DNA of 64,000 nucleotides, from the NCBI RefSeq assembly GCF_017573465.1, contig NZ_JAGEPF010000014.1:62001-126000 (forward strand). The letters run 5' to 3'. The stretch's first letter is position 1; the number at the start of each line of letters is the position of its first letter. Below are positions 25,825 through 34,191 of the stretch, piece by piece. The notes under the pieces were generated by a model. The model had not been told where the DNA came from. It made no database searches and worked only from the letters and a program-made list of their open reading frames with translations. Source of the stretch: Actinomadura violacea (GTDB taxonomy: Bacteria; Actinomycetota; Actinomycetes; Streptosporangiales; Streptosporangiaceae). The position numbers and the translations under genes were made by a program.

Positions 25825-25844
25825 AGGTATGGCTGGGTATACCT
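25825..25844. promoter_or_regulatory. inverted repeat between the divergent HNH and NUDIX genes
   Basis: AGGTAT-GGCTGGGT-ATACCT, 6-bp arms with an 8-nt spacer; GGTAT also repeats directly within it. The flanking DNA is AT-richer, with a run of Ts at 25804-25810. A shared operator is possible. Confidence 0.4.
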
Positions 25845-25890
25845 GCCATTCGTGCGGTGTTGTCTCATTGGCCTATGCTCGGAGCAGAGA

Positions 25891-26586
25891 GTGCGGGCTA
25901 CTCGTGGTGAGCGGGACGTTCCGGTGGAGGTCTGGCGGACGTCGAGTTTCCAGTGCTGGTATGCCGCGCAGCGGGCGGCGGGCAATGTCCTGCTGGGTGC
26001 TCGCCTTGTTTGGGCGTCTCGACTCGCTGAGGAACAGAGCGCTGTCTTCTTCTGGGCGCTGCATGTCCGGATGTATGTCGCCGCGGAGGACAGGGCTAAG
26101 GACAACGAGATCGTCATCTCTCGTCCGGACGTTTCTGTGGTGGCCCTCTATCGACCTGGTGTGTCGCTGGACGAGACGGCGGTCGTGCTCGTTCGGGAGT
26201 TCCGGAGTTCGGCTTCGACGCCTGATGGGTTCGTGCATGAGCTGCCCGGTGGGTCGTCACCGGATCAGGCTGTCGGCGCGATGCACCTGCAGGCGGTTGA
26301 TGAGGTGGCGGAGGAGGTCGGGTTGCGGATCGATGCGGCGCGGTTCCGGGTGCATGGGAGTCGTCAGGTCGCCGCGACGGTGTCCGCGCATCGTGCTCAT
26401 CTTTTCTCTGCCGAGATCAGCGATGGGGAGCTGACCTGGCTGCGGAAGCAGGGGGACCGTCCGCGCGGGGCCGGGCGCGACTCTGAGAGGACGTGGGTGG
26501 AGGTCGCGACGTACGGGGAGATCCGGGCGGCGCGGCTCGTCGACTGGGCGACGTTGGGGATGCTGGCCGAGGTGCTGGGCCGGTGA
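25891..26586 (+). CDS. NUDIX-fold protein with degenerate Nudix box
   Basis: The 231-residue protein resembles ADP-ribose pyrophosphatase-like NUDIX proteins: VVLVREFRS, FVHELPGGSS and VDEVAEEVGLRID. The canonical box GX5EX7REUXEEXGU is altered. The first Glu is missing, and Arg of REUXEE is Asp in the aligned stretch (VDEVAEEVG), although the EE pair remains. Metal-dependent hydrolysis may therefore be lost or changed. The start is GTG 25891 with GGAG 6 nt upstream; the frame is open to GTG 25852. A W-rich N-terminal part (WRTSSFQCWYAAQRAAG) looks like a separate recognition element. Confidence 0.75.
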   Translation: MRATRGERDVPVEVWRTSSFQCWYAAQRAAGNVLLGARLVWASRLAEEQSAVFFWALHVRMYVAAEDRAKDNEIVISRPDVSVVALYRPGVSLDETAVVLVREFRSSASTPDGFVHELPGGSSPDQAVGAMHLQAVDEVAEEVGLRIDAARFRVHGSRQVAATVSAHRAHLFSAEISDGELTWLRKQGDRPRGAGRDSERTWVEVATYGEIRAARLVDWATLGMLAEVLGR

Positions 26587-26634
26587 AACCGCGGTGAAAG
26601 CGGGTTGAAGGCGGGGGCGCGCAGAGTCTGGGGC

Positions 26635-27603
26635 ATGACGACGGAACCGGTGCAGACGGCCATCGAGGTGGCCGGGCTGCGCAAGACGTTCGGAGACAAG
26701 GTCGTGCTCGACGGCCTGGACTTCGAGGTGCCCCGGGGGACGGTGTTCTCGCTGCTGGGGCCGAACGGGTCGGGCAAGACCACGACGGTGCAGATCCTGT
26801 CCACGCTGATCGGCGCGGACGGCGGGCGGGCGCGGGTCGCGGGGCGCGACGTGGCGCGCGACCCCGAGGGGGTGCGGCGCGCGATCGGGGTGACGGGGCA
26901 GTACTCGGCGGTGGACGGGCTGCTGACGGGGCGCGAGAACCTGATCCTGATGGCCGACCTGTACCGGCTCGGCCGGCGGGAGGGGCGGCGGCGCGCCGAT
27001 GCGCTGCTGGAGCGGTTCGACCTGGTGGAGGCGGGCGGGAAGCTCGCCTCGACGTACTCCGGCGGGATGCGCCGCAAGCTCGACATCGCGATGACGCTGG
27101 TCGGCGAGCCGCAGATCATCTTTCTGGACGAGCCGACGACGGGGCTGGACCCGCGCAGCCGGCGGGCGATGTGGGATCTGGTGCGGGGGCTGGTGGCCGC
27201 CGGCGTGACGATCTTCCTGACGACCCAGTACCTGGACGAGGCGGACCGGCTGGCCGACCGGATCGGGGTGCTGGACGGCGGCCGGCTGGTCGCGGACGGC
27301 ACGTCGGAGCAGCTCAAGCGGATGGTGCCGGGCGGGCACGTGGTGCTGCGGATGGCGGGCCCGGACGGGCTGGACGCGGCGGCGCGGGTGCTGCCGGCGT
27401 CGGCGCGCGACGACGAGGCGCTGACGCTGCAGGTGCCGAGCGACGGGGGCGTCCGGTCGCTGCGGGCGCTGCTCGGACGTCTGGAGGACGAGGCGATCGA
27501 GGTGACGGAGTTCTCCGTCCACACCCCGGACCTGGACGACGTCTTCCTCGCCCTGACCGGCGGGGCGCGGGACCACGACGAGCGGAAGGCGGCCGTGCGA
27601 TGA
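26635..27603 (+). CDS. DrrA-like drug-exporter ATP-binding subunit
   Basis: The 322-residue ATPase fits the daunorubicin resistance (DrrA) subfamily: Walker A GPNGSGKTT, Q-loop VTGQYSAVDGLLTGREN, signature YSGGMRRKLD, Walker B IIFLDEPTTGLDP, switch His replaced by the DrrA-typical TTQYLDEAD (Gln), and a C-terminal extension with TEFSVHTPDLDDVF. It powers export of a hydrophobic compound through the permease encoded by the overlapping next gene. The start is ATG 26635. The large SARP-type regulator converging on this operon is a candidate controller. Confidence 0.93.
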   Translation: MTTEPVQTAIEVAGLRKTFGDKVVLDGLDFEVPRGTVFSLLGPNGSGKTTTVQILSTLIGADGGRARVAGRDVARDPEGVRRAIGVTGQYSAVDGLLTGRENLILMADLYRLGRREGRRRADALLERFDLVEAGGKLASTYSGGMRRKLDIAMTLVGEPQIIFLDEPTTGLDPRSRRAMWDLVRGLVAAGVTIFLTTQYLDEADRLADRIGVLDGGRLVADGTSEQLKRMVPGGHVVLRMAGPDGLDAAARVLPASARDDEALTLQVPSDGGVRSLRALLGRLEDEAIEVTEFSVHTPDLDDVFLALTGGARDHDERKAAVR

Positions 27604-28376
27604 CGGCGATCTCCCAGGCGGCGGCGGACTCGGCGACGATGCTGCGCCGGAACCTGCGGCACGCGCTGCGCTATCCGGCGCTGTCGGTCAGTTCGATCAT
27701 CACGCCGATCCTGTTCCTGCTGCTGTTCGTCGGCGTGTTCGGCAAGGCGCTCGGCAAGGGCGTCGGCGGCGGCGACTACGTCGACTACGTGACGCCGGGG
27801 ATCATCCTGATGGCGGTGGCGTCGGGGTGCATGTCGCCGTCCGTGGCGGTCGCGGTGGACATGACGGAGGGCGTCATCGCGCGGTTCCGGACGATGCCGA
27901 TCGCGCGGTCGTCGCTGCTCACCGGGCATGTGGTCGGGAGCATGATGCAGACGCTGGTCAGCCTGGTGCTGGCGGTGCTGGCGGCGGTCGCGATGGGCTA
28001 CCGGCCGGACGCGGGGCTCGGCGGCTGGCTCGGTGCGGCGGGGCTGATGGTGCTGCTGACGTTCGCGCTGACCTGGTTCGCGGTGGCGCTGGGGCTGCTG
28101 GCGAAGGGGCCGGAGGGGGCGAGCAACTCGCCGCTGCTGATCCAGTTCCTGCCGTTCCTCGGCAGCGCGATCGTCCCGCCGGACTCGATGCCGGCGGGGG
28201 TGCGGTGGTTCGCGGAGTACCAGCCGTTCACGCCGATGATCGAGGCGCTGCGGAAGATGCTGATGGGCCAGCCCGCGGGGCATGACGCGGCGGTGTCCGT
28301 GGCGTGGTGCGTGGGGGTCGCCGTGGTCGGCTACGTGTGGTCGAAGTGGCTGTTCAACCGCGGTCCGTCGCGCTGA
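27600..28376 (+). CDS. DrrB-like ABC-2 exporter permease
   Basis: The 258-residue membrane protein has six hydrophobic segments and the DrrB-type sequence VTPGIILMAVASGCM, EGVIARFRTMPIARSSLL and FLPFLGSAIVPPDSMPAG. Its ATG overlaps the ATPase stop (ATGA). The last 23 bp overlap the 3' end of the convergent regulator gene. Together with the ATPase it forms a drug or metabolite exporter. Confidence 0.93.
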   Translation: MTAISQAAADSATMLRRNLRHALRYPALSVSSIITPILFLLLFVGVFGKALGKGVGGGDYVDYVTPGIILMAVASGCMSPSVAVAVDMTEGVIARFRTMPIARSSLLTGHVVGSMMQTLVSLVLAVLAAVAMGYRPDAGLGGWLGAAGLMVLLTFALTWFAVALGLLAKGPEGASNSPLLIQFLPFLGSAIVPPDSMPAGVRWFAEYQPFTPMIEALRKMLMGQPAGHDAAVSVAWCVGVAVVGYVWSKWLFNRGPSR

Positions 28377-31300
28377 CCCTGGCGCTCAGGGCGGCGCGGG
28401 CGGCGGCCCGCAGGCCGTCCCGGTCGAGGCCGGCGTACTCCGACACCGCGTCGGCGTACGCCGGCCCGTCGGCGTCCTGGGCGGCGCGGCGGGCGGCGTC
28501 CGGTGCCATGGTCGGCTGGAACGCCCGGATGTGGTGGAGCCGCTCGGCGAGGGCGATCATGCGGGCGGTGCGGGTCCGGTCGGCGGGGCTCATGCGGGAG
28601 CCGTCGCGTGCGAGGTCGGCCGTGGCGAGGGCCAGCAGGATGCCGCCCGCGAAGGGCAGGTCCATGAAGAACGCGGGCACCGGTAGCGGTGGTTCGGCGA
28701 CGAGCATGGACAGGGTGGTGGGGAATCCGGCGACGAGGTCCTCGACGGCGTCGAGCCGGCCGTGCCGGGCGTGCGCGACGACCGCGGCGATGCGCGGTTC
28801 CAGCCGCCACGGGTCGAGCCCGGGGTCGACGCCGGGGTCCGCGTCGCGTTCCAGCAGGCCGAGGGCGTCCCGCCAGAGCCGCAGTCCCGTTGCGGTGTCG
28901 CCGCGGCCGAGCGCGAGCTCCGCGCGGGCGCCGAGGTCGAACGCGGCGGTGCCGTAGGACTCCTCGCGGCCGGTCGCCTGGGACCGGTCGAGCCAGCGCT
29001 CCGCCTCGTCGTAGTCGCCGGTGTGGAGGTGGGCGGCCGCGATCGCCCAGTGCAGCCCGAACATGTCCCGCCAGTGGTAGCGCTCCATCAGCCGCCGTGC
29101 GGCCAGCAGGTGGTCGAGGGCGGCCTGGCTCTCGTCGAGCTGCATGAGCAGTTCGCTGAGCCGGGCATGGGCGGTCAGCCGCAGCCACGGCGTGACCGGG
29201 GCGTCGGCCGCCTGCAGCAGCACGCTGGTGGCGGCGAGCGCGCCCTCCAGGTCGCCGGCCCGTTCGAGGATGTATCCGGCGACGACGTCGGCGGTGGCGG
29301 CGAGGAGCGGTTCGGGGCTCGCGCGCAACCGGTCCAGGACGGACGGGTCCCGGCCGAGGATCTCGGGCGCGGCCGCGACGACGACCGCCATGGCGCCCGC
29401 CAGCGTGGACGGCTCGGCCGGCGGGAGGCGGCGCAGCGCGACCAGCGCGCGCGTCACCTGCGGGCCGGACAGCACCAGCGAGATCATGGCGGACAGCCCG
29501 AGGGCCGTCCGGGCGGCGGCGACGTCGGCGGGCCCCGGGCGGAACATGGTCAGCACGCCCGCGGTCTCCGCGGCGAGCACCGCCATCCGGCTGAAGGACG
29601 ACTCGATCGTCCACAGGGCTGCGACGACGGCGGTCACGGCCGCGACGGACGGCCCGTCGCGGCGGGCGAGCCCGTGCCGCAGCGCCTGCAGGAGGTTGTC
29701 CTGCTCGGCGCGGACGAGGTCGATGACGTCGAGCGCGTCGGTCTCGAACAGCCGCGCGTGGTGGGCCCGGCCGAACTCGAGCGCCCAGGCGAGCAGGCCG
29801 TCGACGGCCCGCGCCGTCTCGCCGGCCTCCTCGCGGCGGGCGGCGCCGAACTCGCGGACGCTCTCCAGCATCCGGAACCGGGTCCCGGCGGCGGTGTCGG
29901 TCACGACGAGCAGGGACTGGTCGGCGAGGTCCTCGAGGATCTCCAGGACGCCGTCGCCGACGAGGTGGCGGGCGGCGCCGGCGGTGAACCCGCCGGGGAG
30001 GACCGACAGCGCCCGCATCGCGGCCCGCGCGCCGGGGGTGAGCAGGGCCCAGCTCCAGTCGACGACGGCGTGCAGGGTGCGGTGCCGGGCGGGCGCGTCG
30101 CGGGCGCCGCCGCGCAGCAGCGCGAACCGGTCGTCGAGCCGGCGGGCGATCTCGGCCACGGACATGATCCGTACGCGGGCGGCGGCCAGCTCCACCGCGA
30201 GGGGCAGGCCGTCGAGGTGGCGGCACAGCTCGCGCACCTGCGCGGCGGGCAGTTCGGCGTTGGGGCGGGCGGCGCGGGCGCGCTGCGCGAACAGCTCGGC
30301 GGCGGTCGCCTCGTCCAGCTCGGGCAGCTGGTACACCGACTCCGACGACAGCCCGAGCGGCGCCCGGCCGGTGGTGAGGACGCGCAGGTCGCGGGTGGTC
30401 GCGACGAGGGCGCCGACCAGGTCGGCGGCGGCGCGCACGACGTGCTCGCAGTTGTCCAGGACGAGCAGCGCCGGGCCGGGGCCGAGGGCGTCGGCGATCT
30501 CGGCGACCGCGCTGGAGCCGGGCATGCGGGCGGGCGTGCGCGGGGTGTCGCCGGCCGCGAGGACGGACGCGACCTCGCCCGCCACGTCGCCGTCCGGTGC
30601 GACGCCGGCGAGCGGGACGACGTGCACGGTCCGCTGCTCGGCGGCGCGCGCGACGGCGTGCGCGAGGCGGGTCTTGCCGAGGCCGCCGGTGCCGACGATC
30701 GAGGTGACGCGGGAGGTGCGCAGCAGGCCGAGGACGTTCGCGACGTCGGCGGCGCGGCCGAGCAGCGGGTTCGGATCGTGCAGGACGCCGCGCCGGACGG
30801 CGGGCGCCGAGTCGGCGGTGTCGCGCAGCAGCTCGCGGTGGACGGCGCGCAGCGCCGGGCCGGGGTCGCTGCCGAGCTCGTCGCGCAGGGACCTGCGGTA
30901 GGACTCGAACCGGGCGAGCGCGGCGGGCGGCCCGGCGGTCGCGGCCTCGCTGCGCAGCAGTTCGCCGAGGATCTCCTCGTCGTGGGGATGCTCGCCGGCC
31001 AGGGCGGTGAGCGGGCCGGCGGCCTCCGCGTGCCGGCCGAGCCGCGACAGCGCCAGCGCACGGCCGCGGACGAGGTCCCGGTACGTCCGGGCGCGGTCGG
31101 CGCGCAGCAGCGACAGCGGGTCGTCGCCGGACGCGTCGGGCGGGCCGTCCCAGAGCGCGAGCCCGTCCTCGGCGTGGGCGAGCGCGGCGGCGTGGTCGCC
31201 TTCGCGGGCGCGGCGGGCGCTCTCGGACGCGGAGGCCAGCACGGCGGACGCGTCCACCGCGGACTCGGCGAGCCCGAGCCGGTAGCCGGACGGGGTGGAG

Positions 31301-31590
31301 ACGATGACGTCCGGGCCGAGCTGCGACCGGGCGCGCGACACCACGACCTGCAGCGCCTTCGCCGGGTTCGCCGGCCGGCCGTCCGGCCAGAGGCCCTCGA
31401 CGAGCCGGTTCACGCCGAGGCCGGTGCGCGGTTCGGCCGCGAGCAGCGCGAGGAGGGCGCGCAGCCGGGGGCCGGTGACGTCGCGTCCGCGGCAGGCGAC
31501 GCGGGCCAGCAGCACCAGCTCGACCTTCGCGCGCGCGGATCCCGCGCCTGTAGAGCCGGCACCTGTTGCGCCGATGCGGACGGATTCCAC
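28354..31590 (-). CDS. large SARP/BTAD-NB-ARC-TPR transcriptional regulator (AfsR-like)
   Basis: The 1078-residue protein has an OmpR-type winged helix (about 25-105), a bacterial transcriptional activation domain (about 107-265), an NB-ARC/STAND ATPase (about 280-560) and a helical TPR-like sensor region to the end. The ATPase shows Walker A GTGGLGKTR near residue 300 and Walker B LLVLDNCEHVV. Such proteins activate secondary metabolism or stress genes on ligand binding. GTG 31590 has TAATCT 6 nt upstream (leaderless). A 22-bp inverted repeat lies at the -35 position. It overlaps the convergent permease gene by 23 bp. Confidence 0.9.
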   Translation of the reverse strand: MESVRIGATGAGSTGAGSARAKVELVLLARVACRGRDVTGPRLRALLALLAAEPRTGLGVNRLVEGLWPDGRPANPAKALQVVVSRARSQLGPDVIVSTPSGYRLGLAESAVDASAVLASASESARRAREGDHAAALAHAEDGLALWDGPPDASGDDPLSLLRADRARTYRDLVRGRALALSRLGRHAEAAGPLTALAGEHPHDEEILGELLRSEAATAGPPAALARFESYRRSLRDELGSDPGPALRAVHRELLRDTADSAPAVRRGVLHDPNPLLGRAADVANVLGLLRTSRVTSIVGTGGLGKTRLAHAVARAAEQRTVHVVPLAGVAPDGDVAGEVASVLAAGDTPRTPARMPGSSAVAEIADALGPGPALLVLDNCEHVVRAAADLVGALVATTRDLRVLTTGRAPLGLSSESVYQLPELDEATAAELFAQRARAARPNAELPAAQVRELCRHLDGLPLAVELAAARVRIMSVAEIARRLDDRFALLRGGARDAPARHRTLHAVVDWSWALLTPGARAAMRALSVLPGGFTAGAARHLVGDGVLEILEDLADQSLLVVTDTAAGTRFRMLESVREFGAARREEAGETARAVDGLLAWALEFGRAHHARLFETDALDVIDLVRAEQDNLLQALRHGLARRDGPSVAAVTAVVAALWTIESSFSRMAVLAAETAGVLTMFRPGPADVAAARTALGLSAMISLVLSGPQVTRALVALRRLPPAEPSTLAGAMAVVVAAAPEILGRDPSVLDRLRASPEPLLAATADVVAGYILERAGDLEGALAATSVLLQAADAPVTPWLRLTAHARLSELLMQLDESQAALDHLLAARRLMERYHWRDMFGLHWAIAAAHLHTGDYDEAERWLDRSQATGREESYGTAAFDLGARAELALGRGDTATGLRLWRDALGLLERDADPGVDPGLDPWRLEPRIAAVVAHARHGRLDAVEDLVAGFPTTLSMLVAEPPLPVPAFFMDLPFAGGILLALATADLARDGSRMSPADRTRTARMIALAERLHHIRAFQPTMAPDAARRAAQDADGPAYADAVSEYAGLDRDGLRAAARAALSARVSATDRG

Positions 31591-31596
31591 AGGGAC

Positions 31597-31638
31597 AGAT
31601 TAGAGCGTGTCGCCACAACTCGCGATAGGTCGCGAGTT
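31597..31638 (-). promoter_or_regulatory. promoter of the SARP-type regulator with inverted repeat
   Basis: TAATCT (31597-31602 on the minus strand) is a -10 box 6 nt from GTG 31590. AACTCGCGA-TAGG-TCGCGAGTT (31617-31638), a perfect repeat with 9-bp arms, covers the -35 position. It is a candidate activator or autoregulator site. Confidence 0.6.
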
Positions 31639-31662
31639 TGGATGCCATGCCCGACCGCGCGG

Positions 31663-32232
31663 TCAGCGCAGGAGGCGGTTCACCATCTGCTCGATGAGGT
31701 CGTCGGGCGAGTACGGCTCCAGGATGGCCGGGACGGTCAGGTCGTCCACGACCAGGCCGAGCATGGCGAAGTAGAGCAGGGCGACGCCGGTGCGGTCGCC
31801 GGGCAGTCCGGCGTTCACGTGGTAGTCGACGATCTCCCGGTTCTCCTCGGTGAGGAAGCCGCTGAGCTCGGCGTTCAGGCCCGCGCGGCGGGTCGCCTCC
31901 AGGCGCAGTTCCAGCATGGCGAGGTTGCCGGCGCGGTCGCCGCGCATGCGGGCCAGCAGCTGGCGCATCAGCTCGGCGGCCAGTTCGTGCGACGGCGCCT
32001 GCTTCATGGTCGCGGCGAGCGCCTCGGGGTCGGGGGTGAGGCGTTCGCGGGTGCGGCGCATCACCTGGGCGAGCAACTCGTCCCGGTTGGCGAAGTAGTT
32101 GGAGGCGGTGCCGGTGGGCACGCCCGCCTGCTTGTCGATCGCGCGCAGCGTCAGGCCGCGCGAGCCCTCGGCGGCCAGGACGTCGATGGCGGCGTCGAGG
32201 AGCGCGGTGCGCCGGGCCGGGTTCTGTCGCAT
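31663..32232 (-). CDS. TetR-family transcriptional regulator
   Basis: The 189-residue protein has a TetR HTH (LLDAAIDVLAAEGSRGLTLR, then KQAGVPTGTASNYFANRDEL) and a TetR_C-type helical ligand domain. Start ATG 32232 has GGAGAA about 6 nt upstream; an in-frame ATG at 32316 would run through the control region and is rejected. It diverges from the DHFR-like gene. The 111-bp intergenic region contains repeated ACCACTGCAA boxes, so it probably regulates both itself and the DHFR-like gene. Confidence 0.92.
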   Translation of the reverse strand: MRQNPARRTALLDAAIDVLAAEGSRGLTLRAIDKQAGVPTGTASNYFANRDELLAQVMRRTRERLTPDPEALAATMKQAPSHELAAELMRQLLARMRGDRAGNLAMLELRLEATRRAGLNAELSGFLTEENREIVDYHVNAGLPGDRTGVALLYFAMLGLVVDDLTVPAILEPYSPDDLIEQMVNRLLR

Positions 32233-32257
32233 GGGTTCTCCACGGGAGACGATTGAC

Positions 32258-32329
32258 ACCACTGCAAGTGAAGTACTAACGTTCGGAGCGTTCAAACCAC
32301 TGCAACCACAGTACAACGAATGCAGTTGT
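32258..32329. promoter_or_regulatory. three ACCACTGCAA-type boxes, candidate TetR operators
   Basis: ACCACTGCAA occurs at 32258-32267 and 32296-32305 in direct orientation. An 8/10 match to its reverse complement (ATGCAGTTGT) occurs at 32320-32329. They lie between divergent tetR and the DHFR-like gene. Confidence 0.55.
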
Positions 32330-32343
32330 CAGAAGGGCACTTC

Positions 32344-32940
32344 ATGCGCAAGCTCGTGTACTACGTCGCCACCACCCTCGACGGCTTCATCGCGGGCCCG
32401 GACGGCGCCGACCCCAGCGGCCCCGGCGGCTTCTGGCCCATCCCCGCCGACTACATCGAGCACCTCGCCTCCCACTACCCCGAGACCCTGCCCGTACAGG
32501 CCCGCGAGGCACTGTCGATCACCGCCCAGGGCACCCGCTTCGACACCGTCGTGGAGGGCCGCCGCAGCTACGAGATCGGGCTGAAGGCCGGTATCGCCGA
32601 CGCCTTCCCCCACCTGCGGCACCTGGTCTTCTCGCGGACCCTCGCGGAAAGCCCCGGCAGCGCCGTCGAGATCGTCTCCACCGATCCCGTCGCGAAGGTG
32701 CGGGAGCTCAAGCGCGCGGACGGCAAAGACATCTGGCTGGTCGGCGGTGCCGAGCTCGCCGGCGCCCTGTACGGCGAGATCGACCGGCTCATCCTCAAGG
32801 TCGGCCCGCTGACCATCGGCACCGGGATCCCGCTGTTCTCCACCAAGGCCGCGTTCGACCCGCGGGTCTGGGAGATGGCCGACCACACCGTCCTCGGCGG
32901 CGGCGCCATCTTCCTCACCTACGACCGCACCGCCGAGTGA
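32344..32940 (+). CDS. dihydrofolate-reductase-fold protein (RibD C-terminal family)
   Basis: The 198-residue protein belongs to the dihydrofolate reductase family (RibD_C type): YVATTLDGFIAGPDG at the N-terminus, GRRSYEIGL in the cofactor region and KDIWLVGGAELAGAL near the end. Such proteins usually reduce a substrate with NADPH; true folate reduction is not implied. ATG 32344 has an AAGG site. It is divergent from a TetR gene that likely represses it, a common actinobacterial pair. Confidence 0.9.
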   Translation: MRKLVYYVATTLDGFIAGPDGADPSGPGGFWPIPADYIEHLASHYPETLPVQAREALSITAQGTRFDTVVEGRRSYEIGLKAGIADAFPHLRHLVFSRTLAESPGSAVEIVSTDPVAKVRELKRADGKDIWLVGGAELAGALYGEIDRLILKVGPLTIGTGIPLFSTKAAFDPRVWEMADHTVLGGGAIFLTYDRTAE

Positions 32941-32992
32941 GCGGGACGTGGGACCGCGCAGGGCGCCGGGGCGAACGGAGCCCCGGCCGGTC

Positions 32993-33868
32993 TCAGTTCG
33001 TCCGGTAGTGGCGGCGCAGGGCGATCCCGGCGGCGACGCCGCCCGCCAGCGCGCCCGCGCCTGCGGCGGCCGGCAGCGCGACCATGGTCACCTTCCGGCC
33101 GGTCCGGAAGTCGTGGATCGGCCAGCCGTGCTCCTTGGCGTGCTCGCGCAGGGCCGCGTCCGGGTTCACCGCGTGCGGATGCCCGACGGCCGTCAGCATC
33201 GGCAGGTCGTTGATCGAGTCGCTGTAGGCCGAGCAGCGGCCCAGGTCGAGCCCCTCCCGCGCGGCCAGCGCCCGGACGGCCTCCGCCTTCGCCGGCCCGT
33301 GCAGCAGGTTCCCGACGAGCCGCCCCGTGTAGACGCCGTCGCGGGTCTCGGCGACGGTGCCGAGCGCGCCGGTCAGCCCCAGCCGGTGCGCGATCGTCCG
33401 CGCGACCTCGACGGGCGTGGCGGTGACCAGCCACACCTGCTGGCCCGCGTCCAGGTGCTGGAGCGCGAGGGTGCGGGTGCCGTGCCAGATGCGGTCGGCC
33501 ATCACCTCGTCGTAGATCTCCTCCGAGAGCCGGACGATCCCGGCGACGCGCTGCCCGGCGACGAACGTCAGCGCGGCCTCCTTGGCGCTGCCGATGTGCT
33601 CGGAGTTCTCGGTGCCGCGCAGCCGGAACGCGGCCTGGCCCCAGGCGAACATGGCCAGGTCGCGCATGGTGAACAGCTTGCGGGCGGCGAGGCCGCGCGC
33701 GAAGTAGTAGATGGACGCGCCGCGCATCATCGTGTTGTCGACGTCGAAGAACGCCGCCGCGGCGGGGTCCGGCTCGGGGAGCGGGCTCGGCTCGGCCGCC
33801 GCAGCCGCGGCGGCCTCCCCGGCGCTCACGTGGTCCGCGTCCTTGCCCCGCTGCCAGAATCGCCGCAT
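32993..33868 (-). CDS. HAD-superfamily phosphatase, SerB-like subfamily IB
   Basis: The 291-residue protein has HAD motif I FFDVDNTMM (DxDxT), motif II VTATP, motif III with Lys in GPAKAEAV and motif IV YSDSINDLPML. The helical cap between motifs I and II fits subfamily IB, as in Rv0505c/SerB1. The C-terminus has a hydrophobic Ala/Gly-rich segment and a basic end (RRHYRTN), so membrane association is likely. ATG 33868 is used because the upstream in-frame codons lack coding character. It lies downstream of the BldN-type sigma gene on the same strand. Confidence 0.92.
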   Translation of the reverse strand: MRRFWQRGKDADHVSAGEAAAAAAAEPSPLPEPDPAAAAFFDVDNTMMRGASIYYFARGLAARKLFTMRDLAMFAWGQAAFRLRGTENSEHIGSAKEAALTFVAGQRVAGIVRLSEEIYDEVMADRIWHGTRTLALQHLDAGQQVWLVTATPVEVARTIAHRLGLTGALGTVAETRDGVYTGRLVGNLLHGPAKAEAVRALAAREGLDLGRCSAYSDSINDLPMLTAVGHPHAVNPDAALREHAKEHGWPIHDFRTGRKVTMVALPAAAGAGALAGGVAAGIALRRHYRTN

Positions 33869-33878
33869 ACGCCCGAGC

Positions 33879-34103
33879 CTAATCAACCCGCGCGTTCCGG
33901 CCGTCGTCCCGCGCCTCATTGCGATCGGTGTCACTGGCGCGCGCACCCGCCCGTTCACCGTCGCGCCCGGCGGCGGTCACCAGGCGCTCGCGCAGCAGCG
34001 CGCGGAAGCGCGGGTCGGGGCCCGGCTCGGCGACCCCCGCCCGCTCGGGGCGCAGCCCGTCCAGCCGTCGGCCCGCCGTGGTCCTGCTCTGCCTGCTCCT
34101 CAC
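33879..34103 (-). CDS. short ORF with an anti-sigma-like motif, possible rsbN remnant
   Basis: The 74-codon frame lies between the sigma gene and the HAD gene, where Streptomyces encodes RsbN, the anti-sigma of BldN. Its middle (LDGLRPERAG ... PDPRFRALLRERLVTAA) resembles the DPxFRaaLRxRLvxxA motif I associate with DUF5667-type anti-sigma proteins. The codons there have strong GC3. After that the sequence ends in a polar tail without any TM or extracytoplasmic part. The GTG 34103 has no clear ribosome site, and the frame is open upstream into the sigma gene. It may be a decayed or minimal anti-sigma factor, or not a gene. Confidence 0.35.
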   Translation of the reverse strand: MRSRQSRTTAGRRLDGLRPERAGVAEPGPDPRFRALLRERLVTAAGRDGERAGARASDTDRNEARDDGRNARVD

Positions 34104-34191
34104 GCCCGCAAGAACGACCGGACGGCGCGGCGGGTTACGGCCCGGCCTTAACTGACAGAACGTCCAATAGCGTTGGACGGGCGTTCGGGGG

